64,000 nucleotides of DNA from Thalassia testudinum (taxonomy: Eukaryota; Streptophyta; Magnoliopsida; Alismatales; Hydrocharitaceae): contig JAZHRO010000012.1 of the NCBI GenBank assembly GCA_037157565.1, positions 56,907,501-56,971,500 of the forward strand, written 5' to 3'. The first letter of the stretch is position 1. Each line of letters begins with the position of its first letter. The notes below the pieces were generated by a model that was given only the letters and a program-made list of their open reading frames with translations, was not told the DNA's origin and searched no databases. The position numbers and the translations under genes were made by a program. Of the stretch, positions 55,801-64,000 are shown piece after piece.

Positions 55801-58291
55801 CAAGAATCGAACTGCTCTGATACCAAGTTAAATAATATGAATAAGCGAAAGTATAATAACAAGATATCAAAAATATTACATAAAGAATGCTTGGATTTAT
55901 GTGAAAACCTCACTTACGAAGAGCGGAGAGAGCTACGAGAGAAGGCCCCTAATAGAGCTAATTTTTCTATTTATCTTCTTAAAGAAACAAGTGGGGAGCA
56001 CATGCCTATTTATAGGTCACCACGCACAACACAGTCCCACTTCACTATGTGGGATTAAACTAAGTACATACTCCAACAAATAAGAAAGGAAAGTTGTTGA
56101 GCGTTTGCCTAAGATATGAGAACATGGAGAGTGGCCCCCCTAAGTTTTATCTTTGTGTTGCTCTCCACTTTCACAGTTTGGCTCAAGTTAGAAGGTGGAA
56201 GATGTTATCGAGCCATTTGTTTTAGGTGATTAAACCTGTTGGAGTTTAGATTTTTTCACCATGTGGATCTTTATGTGTTAAAGATCAATTGTGATGCTCA
56301 AGACTTATGCAGTAGCATAGAGAACATCAAGCTCATGATTGGCGTTCAACTAATGTCCATATGTAACTCATGCAAAAAAGCAATGGTTTTCAACTCAGCT
56401 ACAATAATATTCCAACACTTATACCTCTAGTTGTCAACCTTCTCCTCGACATGACCTGCAAAGCATCTCATCATTATCCAAGCAAGTGGTTGGTGTTGGG
56501 ATGCATTGTCATTATGTAACATGTTTGTGATTGGGTACTTTTATGTGTTGCAAGCTGAGCATTTCATTCTTGATGTATTCCATGCTCAGCTTAAGGGGGG
56601 TTGTTTGAAGATATGTATGTTGTTGAGTTAATTGTCTTATTTAGTCCTACATATTGGGTATGGAATTTTGGAGGTGTGTGGTAGCCTGCATATAAGCTTT
56701 TGTACCCTTAGTTCTTGGAGAAAAGCAATGAATATCTACTGATAGTGCTCTCCCGTGGCTTTCTCCCCTCACCTTGTGAGAGGGTTTTTCACATAAATCC
56801 TAGTGTTCGATGTGCTGCTCTTGGTATCTTTGTTCATGTTTTTCCCCTTATTTTATTTCAACAAAAACAATATAAAAACAATTTTCCATGCGCAATGATT
56901 CCACCAAAGGAGATATTGTCAATAAGTTATGCCTTGTGGTTAGACTATTTAGTTTTTTTTATTAGCAAATGAGAGATTTATTTGGATTTAAAAATAGTAG
57001 GTGTGAACTCAACAATCAAGGGAAACAGATGAACAGCTGGGATATGAAAGTTTTATTGGCAAGAGTAGTACATACTATCTAACTTTAGCATGATAACGAT
57101 TGAAAAAATTTTCGGCAAGGATTATGGCTGAATTGCCATTTGCCAAAGATCTTCCTTCCATGTAGGAATAACTATAAGCATTCACCTTTTCATAATAAAA
57201 AAACTATTATTGAGTATCCACCTACAGAACTATGATGATTAAGAGATCTGTAGAGTGACATCCTCTAGCTGGCCAGCTGGCAACACACGAAGGGTGTACC
57301 GACAGCAACACGGGCCAGAAAATTTCTTTTAAGTTTATATTTTGGATGAATTTTAATTGGATTTCTACTTGGTGTTTTGAAACTTCAGATTGTCGACAAC
57401 TTAAACATGATGTACTTGTAGTGTAAGGTTGTAATTAGGTGATGTCTTAGACAGTTGCAAAAGAGAATGGTCATTTGAGAACTGCAGATGCCAATTAACT
57501 GACCAACGCAGCACCTCAGCTCTGCCTTGATCACCTTGGACACTCTGAGGTGCAGACCTCGCTGAAGGCATATTGAGGCAGTCACCTCGAGGGACATACC
57601 TCAAGTACCTCAGGGCACTTAAAAGAAAACAAAGAAAAGAACATCATATCAGCACTTAGTTATACAGGTAGATACATTATGCAAGATATGTTGAATTCAG
57701 AGATAGTATCGGCTCAAAAGAGATAGAATTGAAATCAGATGGTTTGAAATCCTACAATCAGCCCAAGATAAAATTTTCAGGCTTCCAGCCTAGAACAAAA
57801 GATATTCATGTTTTACTGATACAATTTTCAAACAATGAAGTCATATCTCTCAATATCTGTGTCTAGATGAAATGTCCTCAAAAATCTATTCAGGGGTCCC
57901 TCAGGTCCTTTAGGTAGAAAGTAACCCAAGGGATAAAACATATATAAGGATAAAAAAGAAAATAGCAGGGACTGAAATGTAAAGATTAAAAAGTAACAAT
58001 AAAGAAAAAACAATTATTCTAACAATCTGCAACAAGCCTACAACAGTGGCAAATTGACAAGAAGGAACAGACAGATTCTTAGCATAGCTGGTGACTGAGT
58101 CCAATTTGTTGAAATGATTTTGAAGCAAACGTAAAATACAGAGCTCCACTAACCTCCTCCACCATCTGCCTCTGTTTGCCCAGTTCTTCAGTAAATGGGT
58201 ATCTGTTGGCACCAAAAGCTTCACATATCTTTAGAATTTTGATCTTGGCCCTTTCTCCAGAATAAAAAATCACAAATACATTTTTGGACAC
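37678..58291 (-). CDS. VHA-a: V-type H+-ATPase subunit a (VHA-a2/a3 type), C-terminal 584 codons in 12 exons
   Basis: Subunit a is the membrane stator of the vacuolar proton pump and forms the two proton half-channels. The segment begins in the cytosolic N-domain ([25 protein letters not shown]), passes [20 protein letters not shown], and covers the whole membrane domain: [95 protein letters not shown] and [16 protein letters not shown]. Arginines in SYLRLWA and ALRLHW, equivalent to the essential proton-path residues of yeast Vph1, are kept. All exon phases agree. The a2/a3 (tonoplast) type is chosen over a1 because of HQGQAY, GYNN and the [15 protein letters not shown] tail. About 237 N-terminal codons lie beyond 64000. 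No inactivating lesion was seen. Confidence 0.93.
37983..38042 (-). CDS. VHA-a: VHA-a exon (60 nt)
   Basis: Encodes [20 protein letters not shown]; acceptor TTCTAG, donor GTAAGC. Confidence 0.94.
38427..38623 (-). CDS. VHA-a: VHA-a exon with the proton-path arginine helix
   Basis: Encodes [20 protein letters not shown], the HGHEEFDF cytosolic loop and [27 protein letters not shown]. The Arg of YLRLWA corresponds to the essential one of yeast Vph1. Donor GTAGGT. Confidence 0.95.
38698..38781 (-). CDS. VHA-a: VHA-a exon
   Basis: Encodes [20 protein letters not shown] and LLKKQHEE (28 codons); acceptor GTCCAG, donor GTATGC. Confidence 0.93.
38870..39053 (-). CDS. VHA-a: VHA-a exon with GC donor
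   Basis: Encodes [40 protein letters not shown] and [16 protein letters not shown]. The junction with the next exon in phase 0 requires a GC donor (CCAG/GCATGC at 38869-38868). Confidence 0.92.
39205..39411 (-). CDS. VHA-a: VHA-a exon
   Basis: Encodes [39 protein letters not shown] and [20 protein letters not shown]; acceptor TTACAG, donor GTGAGT. Confidence 0.95.
39558..39583. repeat. (AT)n microsatellite in a VHA-a intron
   Basis: About 13 AT units, 20 bp from the exon donor at 39603 and next to a G-rich run. Confidence 0.9.
39604..39764 (-). CDS. VHA-a: VHA-a exon
   Basis: Encodes [20 protein letters not shown] and [26 protein letters not shown]; acceptor AACAG, donor GTATAG. Confidence 0.95.
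40271..40424 (-). CDS. VHA-a: VHA-a exon, first membrane helices
   Basis: Encodes [20 protein letters not shown] and [20 protein letters not shown], then KEKKLSSQ; acceptor TTTCAG, donor GTTAGT. Confidence 0.95.
41021..43001 (+). mobile_element. Non-coding LTR retrotransposon in the 10-kb VHA-a intron (same family as 54039-56078)
   Basis: A 5'-truncated left LTR (about 41021-41203) and a right LTR (about 42751-43001) share GAAGAAATAYAGAGAAAACA, GCTTCTCC and CCAAGCATTCCTTSATTTG blocks. An iMet-like primer site (TTGGTTTCAGAGC) follows the left LTR and a purine tract (TTGAGGGAGAG) precedes the right. The interior has no retroelement protein and includes a long purine-rich tract. The interior parallels that of 54039-56078. 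Confidence 0.7.
42056..42290. repeat. Long purine (A/G) tract inside the non-coding LTR element
   Basis: More than 200 bases of almost only A and G on the plus strand. It gives a spurious Lys-rich open frame. Confidence 0.85.
43335..43565. mobile_element. Tourist-like MITE (PIF/Harbinger), 231 bp
   Basis: Ends GGTCTCATTTGAT and (complement) GGCCCTGTTTGTTT form imperfect inverted repeats flanked by TTA on both sides (43332-43334, 43566-43568), the usual target of this group. No coding capacity. Confidence 0.6.
44512..44520. repeat. LINE target duplication TCTCAAATG, left
   Basis: Identical to 45193-45201; the intact partner LTR (50039-50180) has a single TCTCAAATG at this point. Confidence 0.85.
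44521..45192 (+). mobile_element. 5'-truncated RTE-type LINE inside a Copia LTR
   Basis: The plus strand encodes the ORF2 C-terminus: [56 protein letters not shown], then [20 protein letters not shown] and KRGQGRPNK. It ends GGCTTAGTTGTTGT, the TTG-type tail of plant RTE LINEs. TCTCAAATG flanks both sides (44512-44520, 45193-45201) as target duplication. One stop follows KMLR and another follows MR. Confidence 0.88.
45193..45201. repeat. LINE target duplication TCTCAAATG, right
   Basis: Identical to 44512-44520. Confidence 0.85.
45380..47500 (-). pseudogene. Copia integrase end, reverse transcriptase and RNase H
   Basis: Broken frames include an RT catalytic block reading YLDD (46096-46107) and an RNase H segment with [40 protein letters not shown] and [20 protein letters not shown] (45676-45963). 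Multiple stops are present. Confidence 0.82.
47524..48249 (-). pseudogene. Copia GAG-pre-integrase and integrase
   Basis: Encodes [31 protein letters not shown] of the zinc finger and [20 protein letters not shown] with the first catalytic Asp, then [14 protein letters not shown]. The expected SDNG block is altered (SNYALEF). Frames shift between segments. Confidence 0.85.
49084..49377 (-). pseudogene. Copia gag N-terminal part
   Basis: Encodes [40 protein letters not shown] and [20 protein letters not shown], the start of the Copia gag domain; a TAA follows. Confidence 0.88.
50585..50733 (-). CDS. VHA-a: VHA-a exon
   Basis: Encodes [20 protein letters not shown] and [20 protein letters not shown]; donor GTGAGT begins the 10.2-kb intron. 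Confidence 0.94.
50850..50957 (-). CDS. VHA-a: VHA-a exon
   Basis: Encodes [20 protein letters not shown] and [16 protein letters not shown] (36 codons); acceptor GTCTAG, donor GTACCT. Confidence 0.94.
51706..51813 (-). CDS. VHA-a: VHA-a exon
   Basis: Encodes [20 protein letters not shown] and [12 protein letters not shown] (36 codons); acceptor TTTCAG, donor GTTAGT. It follows a 6.3-kb intron containing nested LTR elements. Confidence 0.92.
52349..52620 (+). repeat. Left LTR of the 52349-56863 element
   Basis: 272 bp, partner of 56602-56863. Shares GTCTTATTTAGTCC, TCTTGGAGAAAAG, GCTCTCC and AGTGTTCGATGT-like blocks. Confidence 0.88.
54039..56078 (-). mobile_element. Nested non-coding LTR retrotransposon, minus strand
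   Basis: LTRs at 54039-54265 and 55836-56078 each end TACATACTCCAACA on the plus strand, i.e. TGTTGGAGTATGTA in element orientation. An iMet primer site (TTGGTATCAGAGC on the minus strand, 55813-55825) and a purine tract (GCTTGAGGGGGAA) are in place. AATAA flanks may be the target duplication (54034-54038, 56079-56083), but the same letters precede the inner LTR edge, so the left limit is uncertain by a few bases. The interior has no known protein domain. Confidence 0.82.
56602..56863 (+). repeat. Right LTR of the 52349-56863 element
   Basis: 262 bp, directly after the GGGGGG purine tract. Confidence 0.88.
56864..58153. other. VHA-a intron segment, no feature recognised
   Basis: Host intron between the nested LTR elements and the exon at 58154. 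Short open frames at 57385-57604 match neither VHA-a nor a transposon protein. Confidence 0.6.
58154..58291 (-). CDS. VHA-a: VHA-a exon encoding the distal N-domain
   Basis: Encodes [33 protein letters not shown] and RQMVEE. Acceptor TTGCAG, donor GTTAGT; 46 codons, phase 0 at both ends. First exon of the gene visible in this window. Confidence 0.93.
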
Positions 58292-58477
58292 CTGCAAGCA
58301 TAGCCTGCTAATTACCATAAAAACTTGAAAAGGTAAAACACAGATTACAGCATTGCAGCAATTGTGGTAGGATCAGCAACGACTTCATAAAACATATGTT
58401 GTAGAATTGTACCTCCTCAAGGAGTTAGAACATTGTAGCAACCAAGGTAAGGTGTAGAGGATAAGCAGTCCCTACCA

Positions 58478-58628
58478 TGTTACGGAGTCTAGCTATTTAT
58501 TTGTTCTATTGGTGTTATGTATTTTTTATTTTCTTTATGGAATTTTATGGTAATTTGCATCCACCTCTCGCTATATATAAAGAGAGGTAGGGTTAGAAAA
58601 TAATGTGAGTTGCTCATTTTTTCCAATT
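58478..58628 (+). repeat. Left LTR of the plus-strand Copia element
   Basis: 151 bp, partner of 62823-62983, differing by scattered changes and a 10-bp gap. Confidence 0.88.
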
Positions 58629-59373
58629 TGGTATTAGAGTGACGATCCTAGATCAACGATCTGATATCCCACCTTTCACAAACCTTCGTACCCCTCCACC
58701 TAAAACTTTAATCCTCCTGGTACACACCCACGGGAGCCCCTACCGACGAGCCACCCACCGCCCGCCAGCCCTAGCAGGCGACAGCCACGATCGCAGCTGC
58801 TATTGGCCCTAGCGGGCCTCCTCCAATTGCCATAGGGTGCTGTCGCCCCTTTGTCGATGGTGATTCGAGCTCCTCGAGGCACCGCAACGATACCTCTCGC
58901 ATTGCCTCGTCGGTTGTAGGTCGCAGCGCCGCCCTGGACCATAGCCCTCGACCTCGGAGTGTCGCCCCTGACCGCCAAGCACCGTCACCCATCGTCTGCA
59001 GGTCATGGCGATGGCCCTCGAGGTCCTGCAGCGCCACCTCTGAACCACCGGTAGCGGCCCAGCAGGTCGTCGGTGAACTAACAGGCTGGCAACGATGGTA
59101 GATCAGCAGGTTGGTCCTCTTTTCAGCGGCGAGGAGGGTAGGCACTCCTAGATGGCCATGATAGGATGATTCCCCGCATTCTAGTGTGGGCTCCATTGGT
59201 TCCAGGGGTTCCTTTGAGGCCTTTGATCTAATCTCCAGGTAATGTATGCTTGGATCTCATGATTAAGGGATCCATCTTCTATATTTCAGACATTCTTCAT
59301 GATCTGAAATCAGTGATTTAGATCTGTTTTCTGGATTTATCCTTCCTCTCAAGGCACAATGACATTATGAGGG

Positions 59374-60828
59374 TTGTCAGAAATGTCATTGGATACCGCT
59401 ACAGAAGTTGGGAAGTATAAAAACTCGTTTCTTCAACCTATTCATAGTGGTATTTCTACTACTCAGGAGTTGAGAGATAACACTGTGATCATTGCCCGGA
59501 GTGAGTATGAGAGACTACTCCAAGGTCATAGTCATCATGGTAGACTCAAGGGACCAAGCGAATTGAGTTCCATTGCACATAGCAGGAATTAGAGTTGCTC
59601 AGAATGGCTTGTGGATTCAGGAGCCTCATAGCACCTTAGTGGAGATCGGGATTACTTTACCCATCTTCATTCACTACCAACTAACAAAATTGTTCAGGTT
59701 GCAGATGGCCGACACTCCAAGGTGGTAGGTCAAGGAAAGGTACCGGTAACTTCTACGTTGAGATTGTCTGATGTTCCGTATATTCCAGACTTTCTTATGA
59801 GTCTTCTCTCAGTCAGCCAAATTACTAAGGAACTTAATTGCAGTGTAATATTTGATGGTGTGGGATGCACTATTCAAGACAAATTACCAAGGAAGGTGAT
59901 TTGCAGTGGACATGTAGACCATTGGATTTATTGATTGGCTCAAATTGCACTTGCATCTGCATGTCGAGGAGAGGTATCCTCTACACTTGGGAGTGTATTT
60001 CAGTGGCATCTCCACCTTGGACACCTTCATTTGGATAGCCTTCGTCGAGTCATTCCACATATATCTCCTGCGACCCGGATTTGCTGTGATGCTTGTCAGT
60101 TGGGTAAGCATTGTCGTTCCTCCTACCCTACTCATCCTGGATCGACAACTCTATTTGAGTTATTACACATGGATATGTGGGGTCCGAGCAGAATACCAAA
60201 CAGGCAGGGTCACCGTTACTCAGTAGTTGTTGATAATTTTTCACGTCTATCTTGGGTGTTTTTATTGAAGAATAAATCAGATGTTGGATCTATCATTGAA
60301 GGTTTCATGTTAGAGGTTAAGAATCAGTATTCAACCACTATTAAAGTAGTGTGATTTGATAATGTACTTGAGTTATGCACCACTAGGTTGTTTGCTTTCT
60401 ACAGGTCTCATGGGATAGTGCACCAGATTACGTGTGCTCATACTTCTCAGTAGAATAGGGTGGCTGAGAGGAAGCATAGACACCTTCTAGATGTGGCTCG
60501 TACCTTGTTGATCCACCATAGTGTGCTTCCAGTATATTGGAGAGATGCATTTCTTACAGCTTGCTATTTGATCAATAGGATGTCCAGTTCAGTACTTCAT
60601 GAGCAGATACCTTGGCATATATTGCACCTTAAGCAGGAGCTTTTTCATGTACTGTCACGTGTGTTTGGTTGTACTGAATTTGTTCACTTTCTTTCTCTAG
60701 GACGAGACAAGTTGGCACTACAAGCAATTAAGTGTGTGTTCTTGGGATATTCACAGACTCATAAAGGATACAGATGCTTCGATCCTCTTACTGGAAGGTA
60801 CTATGTGTGCCGATGTTATATTTCATGA
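59374..60828 (+). pseudogene. Copia protease and integrase
   Basis: The protease active site WLVDSGAS is read near 59607-59630 and is followed by a stop. The GAG-pre-integrase block (LSDVPYIPDFLMSLLSVSQI) and the HHCC finger (HLGH...CCDACQLGKH) follow. The integrase core has LLHMDMWGPSRIPNRQGHR and the FDN and RVAERKHRHLLDVARTLL blocks. Stops replace single codons at several points (for example after IKVV and after CAHTSQ). Confidence 0.88.
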
Positions 60829-61379
60829 ATCCATTCCATATTTTTCTATTGCCACCTGGAGTTTATCCCCTAAGGTTACGGAGGCTCCCATGCCTATACC
60901 TCCTGTTCCCTTGGAGGCCGTACCTATTTTGGCTCCCCCACCTACTACGATTGGTCCTATGAAGTTCTCTGAACCCATTATTACATATCAGCGACCTCAC
61001 AACACTTTTCAGATGCCACCTCCTACAGAAGCCATACAGACTCCACCGTCTCCATCTCAGGAGACCATAGATAGGTTGCAGAATAATGATAAGGCACCCT
61101 CTGATAATAGATGTCCAAATGATAATCTTCACAGCCAGTACTGGAGGATCAGATAGCTGATCTTGACCTTCCTATTGCCATTTGGAGGGCACTCCACACC
61201 TGTGAGTCCAAATATCATGTTATAGGTAGTCTGACTACTAATGGCCTTGAGTCAGCTTTTGGAAGCTGTCGTGCTCTTTCTGCCATATCAATCCCTGCCA
61301 CCTACTAACAGGCTATGCTTGATCCAAAGTGATGCTAGGCCATGGAGGATAAGATGGCTGCTCTTGCATCACATGGTAC

Positions 61380-62760
61380 TTAGGATCTTACACTTTTACT
61401 AGAGGGTGCTACAATAGTTGGCTGTAGATGGGTGTCTACAATCAAGTACAATCCAGATGGATCCGTTGCACGCTACAAGGCCCGACTTGTTGCCAAAGAG
61501 TTCACCCATATATATGGGGTGGACTTTTTTGATACTTTCTCACCGGTGGCTCGTTTATCTACAGTGAGAATTTGATTTCAGTGGCAATTCAGGGAGATTG
61601 GCATCTTTACCAGCTTGATGTGAAGAATGCATTTCTCTATGGAGATTTACAAGAAGAGGTCTACATGCAGCAACCCCCCAATTATAAGGTCCAGGGGAAG
61701 TGTGTATGCAAGTTGTAGGTCATTTATGACCTCAAGCAAGGCCCGAGAGCTTGGTTTCAGAAGCTCTCCCGAGTGGTAGAGTCCGTGGGGTTCATCAGAT
61801 CGTATGCAGATCATTCTTTGTTTATTAGGAAGACCGGGAAAGGTATTGTGGCTCTTTTAGTCTTATGTTGATGACTTGATTATCACTAGCGATGATACAA
61901 AAGGTATAGCTGAGATCAAACGGACTTTAGCATATCAGTTTGTGATGAAGGATATATGGTCATTGAGATATTTTCTTGGGATAGAAGTAACCCGTAGTAG
62001 ACGTGGTATTGTTCTATCTCAACAGAAATATGCCCTAGATGTTCTAAAGGAGACAAGTATGCTAGGAGTCAAGTCAACAAATATTCCCATGGACCCTAAG
62101 GCATGACTGTATGACCATGATGTAGAGCCAGTGGATAATAGACAGCATCGCCAGCTGGTGGGGAAGCTGCTTTACTTGATGATTACTAGGCCAAATATTT
62201 GCTTTGCAGTAGGAAAGTTGAGCCAGTTTATGGAAAGGCCTACTAGACAACACTGGGATGCAACCATGATGGTGCTCAGGTACTTGAAGAGAGTACCGAG
62301 ATAAGGTCTTCTCTTCACTAAGGAGATATCTATGACCGTAGTTGGATACTCTGACGGAGACTATGTAGGCAACCATGATGACAGAAAGCCTACCATAGGA
62401 TTCTGTACGTATGTTACAGGGAATTTGATTACCTAGAAGAGCAAGAAACAAACTACGGTGTCTAGATCCAGTGCGAAGTCTGAGTATTGTGCTATGGTTT
62501 AAACATCAGCAGAGTTGATGTGGGTGAGATCCTTGCTGAGTGATCTACATGTACAAATTGATGGGTTTATGAAGCTACGACGTGATAACAGGGCTGCCGC
62601 TTATATTGCTAACAATCCCATGTTCAATGAACACATCAAACATGTGAAGGTAGATTGTCATTACACCAGAGATTTGATTCAAAAGGGATTTATCTTTACC
62701 TCCCTGGTTACTTCAAAGGCGCAGACTGCTGATATCTTTACCAAACCTCTAGTTAGATTC
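61380..62760 (+). pseudogene. Copia reverse transcriptase and RNase H
   Basis: The RT catalytic YVDD is at 61867-61878, followed by YFLGIEVTRSRRGIVLSQQK. RNase H reads VVGYSDGDYVGNHDDRKPT, SAKSEYCAM, then NNPMFNEHIKHVKVDCHYTR and ADIFTKPL. Stops and frameshifts are scattered through RT. Confidence 0.88.
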
Positions 62761-62822
62761 GTCTTTGATATATGTGTCCAAGCTGAGTATGATTGGTATT
62801 TATGCTCCAACTTGAGGGATAG

Positions 62823-62983
62823 TGTTACGGAATCTAGCTATTTATTTGTTTTATTGGTGTTATGTAGTGCTATGTATTTTTTATTTTCTTCATGGGATTT
62901 TACGGTAATTTACACCTACCTCTCTCTCTATATAAAGAGAGGTAGGGTTAGAGAATAATGTGAGTTGTTCATTTTTCCCAACT
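62823..62983 (+). repeat. Right LTR of the plus-strand Copia element
   Basis: 161 bp; TATATAAAGAGAGG box near 62929-62942. Confidence 0.88.
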
Positions 62984-62988
62984 TACCA

Positions 62989-64000
62989 AGATAACCAAAA
63001 CTAAGCCTAATTTCACAACTATTGCAGTCAACTATGTGGATTATTTGCCTCTAGTAAATATACCTGGGTTGGGTCACACCTAGCCTTACACCTAAACATG
63101 CATGCCGATGTTAAATTACTTCCTTCCAACATTTCATTTGTCTTCCTTGATTCCTCCTACGGCTCATAATAATCCAGCTTCTCACACCTTTTGATGGAGG
63201 CATCACTTGGCAAGCACACGCACGCACATTTTATTTTCAGTCGATAACTAAACCTTAATCACATTAAAGTTTAGACTTTTTTCCTTTGGCAATACATCCA
63301 CCTTAGTATGTCCATTCCTACAAGAAACATCCTCTGTACATGCCTTCAATTAACAGCCCCGCACTTGAACATGACAACTACAAGCATTTGCATTCCCAAT
63401 ATTAGAAATGTGGTTATCGTTACATACCAAGAAGGATATAATAAAGATATGATAAAACAATGTCCTCTTTGTTCAACATATGAAAAGTATAGTTTTTTTG
63501 ACAGAATGTACAAAGGTAACGTTGCTAAGAGGTTATGTTACATATTAAGGAGAATGTGATCAAAATGTCTCCTTAGTTCATATTTATAGATTTTTCTTCC
63601 CAAAAGGATCTTCAGAAATAATGTTGCTTTATATAAGGTGGTTATACTCATCATGGAAGTTAATGTTGCACTTCAATATGCACTCAGCCGGATTCTTTCA
63701 TGGATCAGATAAGGGAATTATTTCATCATGCATTTAGACAACAATGACCTCCCAAGAATAAAAATCTTTTGCAAATAAATTTTTGTCAACCCTCTATAGA
63801 TAATATTCTGCATCTCCGACCATGCTAATCTGCATTCATATATTCTACTTAAGCTCTCACAGATCGCATCGGATTCAAAAAATCTGCTGGTCCAGCATGA
63901 CACAAAACAGGATATGCTCTCTAAATCCAATCAAATTTCAACTATCTTTCAGATTAAAACTTGGAGTCGACTGTCATATTAGTTTTTTTTTTTAAAAAAA
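62989..64000. other. VHA-a intron, no exon recognised
   Basis: None of the expected upstream VHA-a blocks (for example the FFxSA or GFLTGLVPREK regions) is found on the minus strand here. The intron therefore continues past the window end. Confidence 0.65.

Larger units (their letters stand above)
52349..56863 (+). mobile_element. Non-coding LTR retrotransposon, plus strand, interrupted by a related element
   Basis: LTRs 52349-52620 and 56602-56863 begin TGTTGGAAGATATGTATG / TGTTTGAAGATATGTATG and end TTTCAACA. AAAAC flanks both ends (52344-52348, 56864-56868). A primer-site-like TGATATCATAGC follows the left LTR; a purine tract TTAAGGGGGG precedes the right. No retroelement protein is encoded. 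In VHA-a intron sequence between the exons at 51706 and 58154. Confidence 0.88.
58478..62983 (+). mobile_element. Copia retrotransposon, plus strand, no recognisable gag, decayed
   Basis: LTRs 58478-58628 and 62823-62983 begin TGTTACGGA and carry TATATAAAGAGAGGTAGGG. TACCA flanks both ends (58473-58477, 62984-62988). The primer site TGGTATTAGAG follows at 58629 and a purine tract (TTGAGGGATAG) precedes the right LTR. Coding order is protease, integrase, RT, RNase H, with many stops. Between primer site and protease no gag domain is recognised; that part is GC-rich and unassigned. It sits in a VHA-a intron, opposite to the host gene. Confidence 0.9.

Noticed and set aside
57385..57604. Short frames considered as an extra VHA-a exon
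   Set aside because: The flanking exons (58154 and 51813) already join in phase as MVEE-VSGRI, and these frames match no part of the protein.

Overview
This is nuclear DNA of a flowering plant. It holds two intron-rich housekeeping genes that converge tail to tail, plus dense, often nested transposable elements. A GC-rich first exon, multi-kilobase introns full of LTR elements, and Athila/Tekay-type Ty3 elements suggest a non-grass monocot (palm-like) or a magnoliid; the species cannot be fixed from the sequence.

Positions 1-18302 are a three-element nest. A Tekay/Del-type Ty3 element lies on the minus strand; its 5' LTR is at 15571-18302 and its 3' end lies left of the window. It is split by a complete but decayed Athila element (3294-14234, target duplication AGTAT) and by a solo LTR (492-2215, target duplication GTATC). 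The solo LTR and the Tekay LTR both carry arrays of a CAGACGTCTG palindrome whose copies repeatedly sit exactly 20 bp apart, in modules of 20-12-20 or 20-22-20 bp. This shared geometry in otherwise unrelated LTRs is the most unusual signal here.

Positions 21803-33924 (plus strand) encode an NDT1-type NAD+ carrier of the mitochondrial carrier family in nine exons (319 codons, all splice phases agree). Its last intron (7.65 kb) holds a gag-only LTR element (27780-30550) and a Pack-MULE-like Mutator transposon (30818-32507, 9-bp target duplication, about 345-bp inverted repeats) that captured part of a DEAD-box RNA helicase gene.

Positions 58291-37678 (minus strand) carry the last twelve exons (584 codons) of vacuolar H+-ATPase subunit a, VHA-a2/a3 type; the N-terminal exons lie beyond 64000. 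Its introns hold a Copia element interrupted by an RTE-type LINE (44489-50180), a Tourist-like MITE, small non-coding LTR elements, one nested in another (52349-56863), and a Copia element without a recognisable gag (58478-62983). One intron in each host gene uses a GC donor.

The two genes have no operon-like relationship. NDT1 supplies NAD+ to organelles and VHA-a is the membrane arm of the proton pump. The elements appear mostly inactive by stops, frameshifts or lost domains.
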